NCBI GenBank assembly: GCA_013215445.1 | Contig: JABSRA010000029.1 | Coordinates: 10,748-50,109, forward strand | Source of the DNA: Oceanospirillaceae bacterium | GTDB lineage: Bacteria; Pseudomonadota; Gammaproteobacteria; Pseudomonadales; Balneatricaceae | Length of the DNA stretch: 39,362 bases | Direction of reading: 5' to 3' | Shown: piece by piece, positions 34,282-39,362 of the stretch | Numbering within the stretch: position 1 is the stretch's first letter | Layout of the letters: each line of letters begins with the position of its first letter | The notes under the pieces: model-generated | Databases searched by the model: none | Told to the model about the DNA's origin: nothing | Seen by the model: only the letters and a program-made list of their open reading frames with translations | Made by a program: the position numbers and the translations under genes

Positions 34282-35217
34282 TTATCTATGCGAGTTATTG
34301 TCTTCAGTTAATGAGACATGTTGCATTTCTGCCTTTAACCAGTTCATAAATACCATTAACCGCGCTATTTTTGCAGAATTGGGATCAAACACCAGATAGC
34401 GTTTGACCACATTGGGGTGGGAGATTTTTACTGGCATGGTAAGTTGACCCGATTCAAGTTGCTCAATACACAAATACCTAGCGGCCAAGGTAAAACCATG
34501 GCCACTTATTACCGCATTTAGCGCCATGTCAGTGCTGTTAACTTGAGTCCATTGTTGATGTTGCTCAAATCCTTTTACACCAGCATGTTCAAACCAAGAT
34601 GGCCAGTCATAAGGCCCCGGACTTTCCAGACTGACCAACCAGGTTTGCAACAGATCGGCTGGCGCATGAAAATCCATGGTTTTTGCTAGTTGCGCAGAGC
34701 ATACAGGGTAAACTGGATCTACACCAAAATACTCGCAGACCAATCCAGTCTCTTTATTTTCCTTAACATCTATACCAAAGCGTATAGCCAGATCAATATG
34801 TTGCTGTTTAAGATCGTCAAAATGAGGCGACGACATCACACGTATCTTAATGTCTGGATACTGTGCTGAAAATTTATTTATTTTTGGCATTAACCATAAT
34901 GCGGTAAAGGCTTGGGTGGAAGTAATGCTTAAGCTGCCAGCAATACCTTCATCTCTTACCTCATTTATGCTTTTGTGCAAAATTTTAAATGCCTGTTGCA
35001 CGCCCTTAAATAGGGTTTGCCCTTTTTGCGTCAAGAGCATTTTTTTGCCTTTTCGTAAAAACAGTTTGCTACCAATGGCTGTTTCTAATTGACGCATTTG
35101 CTGGCTAACAGCCGCTTGCGAGATGCATAACTCCGCTGCTGCTTTGCCATAGCTATTATGCCGCGCTGCACACTCGAAACTACGTAATACATTTATATTT
35201 CTTAAAATTTTGTCCAT
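34282..35217 (-). CDS. LysR-family transcriptional regulator, GcvA-like
   Basis: The 311-residue protein has an N-terminal LysR winged helix (LRSFECAARHNSYGKAAAELCISQAAVSQQMRQLE) in the first 60 residues and a periplasmic-binding-like effector domain (SLSITSTQAFTALWLMPKI, DLAIRFG). The LIPRL-type GcvA pattern (LWLMPKINKF, DLAIRFGIDV) is evident. It diverges from a PEP-mutase/isocitrate-lyase-family gene, and a perfect inverted repeat of the LysR binding form lies between them. It probably controls that neighbour and itself. Confidence 0.92.
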   Translation of the reverse strand: MDKILRNINVLRSFECAARHNSYGKAAAELCISQAAVSQQMRQLETAIGSKLFLRKGKKMLLTQKGQTLFKGVQQAFKILHKSINEVRDEGIAGSLSITSTQAFTALWLMPKINKFSAQYPDIKIRVMSSPHFDDLKQQHIDLAIRFGIDVKENKETGLVCEYFGVDPVYPVCSAQLAKTMDFHAPADLLQTWLVSLESPGPYDWPSWFEHAGVKGFEQHQQWTQVNSTDMALNAVISGHGFTLAARYLCIEQLESGQLTMPVKISHPNVVKRYLVFDPNSAKIARLMVFMNWLKAEMQHVSLTEDNNSHR

Positions 35218-35254
35218 AAAGATACTGAGTATATTGAAACCTAGAGGAGTGGAT

Positions 35255-35287
35255 AGTTATATTATAAGACTAGCTTATAATATAACT
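35255..35287. promoter_or_regulatory. Perfect 14-bp inverted repeat, likely LysR-regulator binding site
   Basis: AGTTATATTATAAG (35255-35268) and CTTATAATATAACT (35274-35287) are perfect inverted copies around ACTAG. It contains the T-N11-A core of LysR-type boxes (TTATAAG...CTTATAA). It lies 38 bases before the LysR start and about 94 bases before the divergent enzyme gene, the standard position for an autoregulatory site. Confidence 0.7.
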
Positions 35288-35380
35288 CGCTTTTTATCAT
35301 TGGTCTTAGCTTAGCAGTGGCTGCACACTTAGTACCACTAACCAAGCTTGCCCACTGTCATTAGGGCAAAATAAAATGAG

Positions 35381-36154
35381 ATGAGTATGATGAAAATACA
35401 GAAATTCAATGCACTACACCAACAAGCTACGCCATTAATTATTTGCAATGTCTGGGATGCGGCTAGTGCTAAAACCGCCGAGAAATTACATTTCTCGGCT
35501 ATCGGCACATCAAGCGCTGCTATCGCCAGCATGTTGGGCTATGAAGATGGTGAACAAATGTCATTTGAAGAACTGTTATTTATAGTAAAACGCATTGCAA
35601 TATCTAGCGCCCTGCCACTGACCGTTGATATAGAAGCTGGCTACAGTCAAGATCCGCTCACCACGGTTGCCTATATCAAATCTCTAGTCGAAGCGGGAGT
35701 CGTCGGTATTAACATTGAAGACAGTAAAGTTAACCAAACGCGTGCATTAGTGGATGCAAACAGTTTCGCCGGATATCTTTCTGCCATTAAGGGGCAGTTG
35801 GTAAAAGATCAAATTGATGTTTTTATAAATGTCAGAACGGATACTTTTCTATTGGGACAAGAAGACGCTTTGTTTGAAACTCAAAAAAGAGCGAAGCTTT
35901 ATGAAATAGCTGGCGCAGATGGCTTATTTGTTCCCTGTATAACTAAAACCGCAGACATTGCAGCTGTTGTCAAAGCCACTGCGATGCCCGTCAATGTTAT
36001 GTGCATGCCCGATTTACCCGATTTCAAGTCATTGACAAACCTTGCTGTTAAACGCATCAGCATGGGGAATTTTCTATTTGATAAACTATCGAGTGAATTT
36101 GAAAATACCTTAAATTCAATTTTAGAAGATCAATCTTTCAAAGCCGTATTCTAA
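35381..36154 (+). CDS. Isocitrate lyase/PEP mutase-family protein
   Basis: The 257-residue TIM-barrel protein has ICNVWDAASAK, TSSAAIASMLGYEDGE, LPLTVDIEAGYSQDP (metal-binding aspartate and glutamate), GINIEDSKV, VRTDTFLLG and ADGLFVPCIT, the pattern of the COG2513-type PEP-mutase/carboxyphosphonate-mutase group. The KKCGH lyase motif is missing, so it is neither a true isocitrate lyase nor a methylisocitrate lyase. Members cleave or rearrange 2-oxo acid C-C or C-P bonds; the substrate here is unknown. The LysR gene upstream is divergent, with a shared operator. The ATG at 35381 was chosen; two more ATGs follow at once. A weak hairpin at 36156-36184 with a T-rich tail may end its transcript. 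Confidence 0.8.
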   Translation: MSMMKIQKFNALHQQATPLIICNVWDAASAKTAEKLHFSAIGTSSAAIASMLGYEDGEQMSFEELLFIVKRIAISSALPLTVDIEAGYSQDPLTTVAYIKSLVEAGVVGINIEDSKVNQTRALVDANSFAGYLSAIKGQLVKDQIDVFINVRTDTFLLGQEDALFETQKRAKLYEIAGADGLFVPCITKTADIAAVVKATAMPVNVMCMPDLPDFKSLTNLAVKRISMGNFLFDKLSSEFENTLNSILEDQSFKAVF

Positions 36155-36986
36155 TCTGCCAAGCAGCATTTTCCAATTTGGTAGATGCTTTTATATTTAT
36201 ACTATATTAGCTTCAAGTCCCACCGTCCGCTCATGCACTAAGTGATCATTAATAACAACGAGATCGGGATGCTCTGTACGCCTCGAAGGGCGGGCTTAAA
36301 AACAGCGAACAGAGATAAAACCTTGTTTCATCTGTATTTATTTTTCCTACACGGATGTAGATAAAGGGCGATAGCAGGACGCGGTAGTTGGTCAGGCAGC
36401 TTGGAAAGAACGAGTCATTCCACTGCGCTACCTTTCGCGTCTCTGCGTGACCTGTTTATGGGTATTAGCCATTTTAAAACCCGCTGAGAACATTTTGGAC
36501 TTATTCGCATGTTCCCAAATAAGCGCTTAGAGGCTAATCTTGAGCATTATCCAAACCCTTCATAGTGAGTTTTATTAGCTTGCTAGGCGTTCTAAAAGCC
36601 ACACCGCTAGTAGCATGTTTAAGCAGTTTGCACAGGTCAAAAAACAACCCTATGGGGCAATCATGGTTGGGCTAAAGGATATTGCGCAGATACAGTTGGC
36701 TTAACTACTGATTAGCTGTTGAGAACCAAGGCGTCGCAAATTAGCCTTTAGTCACTTTCAACAACCTCTAATAATTTTTCTAATTTTGTTACCTAGACAA
36801 TATTAGTGCGGTCATGCTATTACTAGCGAAATGCTCCGTTATAGAAGTGAGTCTGCTGTGTCCTGTCATCTGTTATTTTTCGACGACAAGTGCAATGGCT
36901 GACATGTAATAAATGCAAGCGAGACAGCTGGCTGTTTTCGGACCAGCTGATTATCCATGCTGCACTAAGATAGCTACTGTTTAGTC
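36155..36986. other. Intergenic region containing repeat copy B, otherwise no gene
   Basis: Apart from the repeat (36252-36515) this region has only short open frames. One of about 41 codons (about 36583-36707) ends VGLKDIAQIQLA and has no known match; it could be a fragment of a mobile gene but is not called. The stretch 36720-36986 shows nothing distinct. Confidence 0.35.
36252..36515. repeat. Repeat element copy B (inverted relative to copy A, rearranged)
   Basis: Starting at about 36252, this copy reads as the reverse complement of the element at 9431-9692: AACAACGAGAT, GATGCTCTGTACGCC, TCGAAGGGCGGGCTTAAAAAC, then the shared GTCAGGCAGCTTGGAAAG and GTCATTCCACTGCGCTACC, and finally the terminal TGGACTTATTCGCATGTTCC at 36495-36514. 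It lacks the other terminal arm of copy A (about 95 bases) and holds an extra segment (about 36309-36388) inside. Only one terminal repeat remains, so it is probably an immobile, rearranged copy. Confidence 0.8.
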
Positions 36987-37967
36987 TTATTTAAAAGAGA
37001 TCGACGCCAAGGTCAATCTATCCCCTTTAAAAGGCTGCCTGGCATGCATCACAGTATGGTTATTTAGCCATAACACATCGCCTGGCTGCCATTTAAAGTT
37101 CACACATAACCTATCCATTTCTTTGACTAGTTCCGCTATCACCAGGGGTTGCATCACGCTATCGTCTGCACCCAGCACCGATGCTTCGCCCTTGTTCCGG
37201 CTATCATTCCACCCGGTATATACCGCAACTATCGAATTAAAGAAAACCTTTTGCTTGATTTCAGGATCGAAACGAATGGCAGGTAATGCTTGAGTTTTGG
37301 TCGCGACACTACCATCTTCTAGCCACTGCCAGCTCATACCGGCTTCACGCATCACACTTTCAGCTTGCGCTTGGTCTTGTACTTGAAACGTTTCGCGCCA
37401 AGAGCGCCCAATTGCCGAACTCTTATCTGTCTCTAGGGGCATGACGCGTCGATAGCTTACACCTGATTGTTCAATACTGGCGGCAAACTCAGGCGCAAGG
37501 GCAAAAAATCGCTGGCAAATTTCAGCAGAATGCAATATTGAAGTGGCTCCACCCTCTTGGGGTGCGGTATCACAGTAGAAAAATATATATCCGGGAGGCG
37601 TGGGTACCTGCGCCATTTCATGATGAAAAGGTATTTTTTCAGTGGCTGGCGATTCATTGGCAGTCACAACTCTAGAGGCCGTCACTTGGGATCGAGGAGC
37701 AGCGCCACCAACATAGGGCATATTTTTAAAATCGGTTTGATTGAGCATAGTTTCAAAATCATCGGCACTAGCCAGTGGAAATCCACGAAACAAGACCGCG
37801 CCATGCTCAATCAGTCGCTGCTTCAATTCTTGGGTGTTTTCCGCTACCCAGCGATTGAAAGCATCTTTACTGCTGGCTATCTTTGCAGTGCTTGGTTTAA
37901 TCACCAATGGAAAGTCTAAACCGGCTACTTGCTTCTGCTCTTTTATAACATCAATTAAAATAGTCAT
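36987..37967 (-). CDS. TauD/TfdA-family Fe(II)/2-oxoglutarate dioxygenase
   Basis: This 326-residue enzyme of the clavaminate-synthase-like fold has the iron-binding HxE in PFHHEMAQ (H115, E117) and the distal histidine in WLNNHTVMHARQPF. The ARQPF arginine fits the 2-oxoglutarate site. YIFFYCDTAPQEGGAT is typical of the SyrP/TauD-like group, which hydroxylates amino acids or carboxylic acids. The start is put at 37967, where GGAGAGA stands seven bases upstream; the earlier ATG at 38021 has no ribosome site. It lies beside a second Gfo/Idh enzyme gene on the same strand, 230 bases upstream in the transcript. Substrate unknown. Confidence 0.85.
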   Translation of the reverse strand: MTILIDVIKEQKQVAGLDFPLVIKPSTAKIASSKDAFNRWVAENTQELKQRLIEHGAVLFRGFPLASADDFETMLNQTDFKNMPYVGGAAPRSQVTASRVVTANESPATEKIPFHHEMAQVPTPPGYIFFYCDTAPQEGGATSILHSAEICQRFFALAPEFAASIEQSGVSYRRVMPLETDKSSAIGRSWRETFQVQDQAQAESVMREAGMSWQWLEDGSVATKTQALPAIRFDPEIKQKVFFNSIVAVYTGWNDSRNKGEASVLGADDSVMQPLVIAELVKEMDRLCVNFKWQPGDVLWLNNHTVMHARQPFKGDRLTLASISFK

Positions 37968-38197
37968 TGGGTCTCTCCAACCGATACTCTTTTCAATACT
38001 GAAACGAACTTTATCTGCCATCGACCGCCCCGCCCTTCACACCGGGCAACAAAAAGCCGTTGGATGGATTTACTAACAGGCTCAAGTAGTTTATCAGTGA
38101 TTTTATCTTTAGTAAATCAATAGTGAATGAATTATTGTGCTGATTCGCCTGCTACAAACACTGTGCTAACAACAAAAATCCATTAAGAGCCAGACTA

Positions 38198-39316
38198 TCA
38201 TCGGTAATTATAGCCATTTTCAATGATATTCACTGCTTGGCCGGTCTTGGCTGAATGTTGGGCAGCCAAACCTATTACGACCGCTTTTAACCCGTCGGCA
38301 ACCGACACTTCTACCGGTGCACCCGCGACGATAGCTTGATAAAAACCTAAATGCTGGTAATAGGTAGAGCCATTGTGATCTCCAGCCTGTAATAATGTTG
38401 GGTCAACCTCAACATAGTCGGTAACAGGCCCTTTAGCTGCTCTTGGACTTTTCACCAGTTTAGCCACGGGGGCAGCGCCTAACGCTGCTGGCCAGAATCG
38501 ACCGGGGCCTGGTACAAAACACTCTAATTTGGCTTGATCTCCTACCGCACTGATCTGCTCTTGGTATTGGGCACCTTCAGCAAACATGTTTAACTCCAAC
38601 ATTGCCCTAAGACCGCTGGCAAAGTCTAATACGACATAGGCGTTATCAATAATATCTGGCGACTGACCCGCGTAACGCTCAGTTTTATGATTCACATCTT
38701 GCCCGGTACTGGCATAAACACGCACCACTTCACTGTTACTTAACAAGCGCATCAAATCAAAAAAGTGACAGCATTTCTCGACCAATGTACCGCCTGTATT
38801 ACTGTTAAAGCGATTCCAGTCGGCAACTTTAGACAAAAATGGAAAGCGATGTTCACAGATAGTGAGCATCTTTAGCTCCCCAACTTCCCCGGCAATTAGA
38901 CGTTGTTTGAATTGTTCAATGACAGGCATGTAGCGATATTCCATCGCCACCCAAATAGGTGCACTATGTGCCGCTGCTGCCAATTTAATCGCCGCAACTT
39001 GGGTTATATCGGTAATCACCGGTTTTTCGATTAATATCGCTAATTGACTGTTTTTTAAAATATACAGTAACTGGTCTGCATGTTGATAATTAGGGGTGAC
39101 GATGACGACTGCATCTAATCCAGGATGGGTAATTAAGCTCTCTAGACTCTCATAAACATCCGCATTTGGTATTAGTTGCTGAGCCTTATTTCTCATTGCT
39201 AAATCAGGTTCTACAAAAGCGACTACCGTAGCGTTATCGAGTAAGGCTATATTTCGCAGATGCTCTTGTCCCATCATGCCACAGCCTAACAGCGCATAAT
39301 TTACATGCTTTTTCAT
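38198..39316 (-). CDS. Gfo/Idh/MocA-family oxidoreductase (second copy)
   Basis: The 372-residue dehydrogenase has the N-terminal Rossmann motif (YALLGCGMMGQEHLRNIA), VIVTPNYQHADQLL, the EKPVITD dyad lysine and GGTLVEKCCHFFDLMRLL, the conserved EKxxHxxD block of inositol-dehydrogenase-like enzymes. The C-terminal domain is complete. It is only distantly similar to the enzyme at 24918-26066 and is not within its operon. The likely role is NAD(P)-linked oxidation of a sugar or cyclitol; the substrate is unknown. It may be co-transcribed with the TauD-like dioxygenase gene, and the window ends just beyond its start, so other partner genes may be cut off. Confidence 0.85.
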   Translation of the reverse strand: MKKHVNYALLGCGMMGQEHLRNIALLDNATVVAFVEPDLAMRNKAQQLIPNADVYESLESLITHPGLDAVVIVTPNYQHADQLLYILKNSQLAILIEKPVITDITQVAAIKLAAAAHSAPIWVAMEYRYMPVIEQFKQRLIAGEVGELKMLTICEHRFPFLSKVADWNRFNSNTGGTLVEKCCHFFDLMRLLSNSEVVRVYASTGQDVNHKTERYAGQSPDIIDNAYVVLDFASGLRAMLELNMFAEGAQYQEQISAVGDQAKLECFVPGPGRFWPAALGAAPVAKLVKSPRAAKGPVTDYVEVDPTLLQAGDHNGSTYYQHLGFYQAIVAGAPVEVSVADGLKAVVIGLAAQHSAKTGQAVNIIENGYNYR

Positions 39317-39362
39317 TTTAGCCCTCTGAATTACCTACATTTGGCCTAGCGAGCTGAAATGC

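Noticed and set aside
36583..36707. Short frame ending VGLKDIAQIQLA as a transposase remnant
   Set aside because: I cannot assign it to any insertion-sequence family and there are no flanking inverted repeats.

Overview
The window looks like chromosomal DNA of a heterotrophic gammaproteobacterium. ThiO/ThiS/ThiG, XylF/XylR, AvtA, YejK and the CytR-like LacI protein all read as gammaproteobacterial-type proteins, base composition is moderate (roughly 45% GC by eye), and the gene stock (two sugar ABC importers, mutarotase, three sugar-dehydrogenase-type enzymes) suggests a plant- or algal-carbohydrate user, perhaps marine. The genus cannot be fixed from sequence alone. I see no rRNA, tRNA, CRISPR array, prophage or autonomous transposon.

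Layout. (1) 1-5076: an acyltransferase (plsC-like), then a TPP riboswitch (1210-1445) with a very long P3a arm, controlling thiO-thiS-thiG-thiE. The genes are nearly contiguous, and ThiE carries an extra N-terminal domain that looks like a decayed ThiD kinase. (2) 5085-9356: an RlmI/RlmK-like methyltransferase on the minus strand, a YciC-like membrane protein, a fused Hpt/HD-GYP protein with altered key residues, and a HisC-type aminotransferase. (3) 9693-18206: a pentose locus. An SDR like Caulobacter D-xylose dehydrogenase diverges from an FAH-family 2-keto-3-deoxy-pentonate dehydratase (XylX-like), mutarotase, xylF-xylH-xylG importer and xylR. This is an oxidative (Weimberg-type) xylose module, lacking here the lactonase, xylonate dehydratase and semialdehyde dehydrogenase. 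avtA follows. (4) 20002-27145, all minus strand: a CytR-like LacI regulator and an operon transcribed in the order TIM-barrel isomerase/epimerase, Gfo/Idh dehydrogenase, CUT2 ATPase, permease, binding protein, with a perfect 18-bp LacI-type palindrome upstream and a strong terminator downstream. Its substrate cannot be read from the sequence. (5) 28076-39316: two tandem paralogous small proteins, argC, an ECF-type ATPase plus T subunit without a visible S component, yejK, an SRPBCC protein, a LysR regulator divergent from a PEP-mutase/isocitrate-lyase-family enzyme across a perfect 14-bp inverted repeat, a TauD-like dioxygenase and a second Gfo/Idh enzyme.

Non-coding structure. A 262-bp hairpin-rich element with 20-bp terminal inverted repeats (9431-9692) ends directly against the stop codon of the SDR gene. 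A rearranged second copy lies at 36252-36515 in the opposite orientation, and a decayed third relative may lie near 27537-27740. The best leads for new biology are this repeat family, the riboswitch architecture, the substrate-unknown sugar operon with its operator, the ThiD-relic/ThiE fusion and the Hpt/HD-GYP protein.
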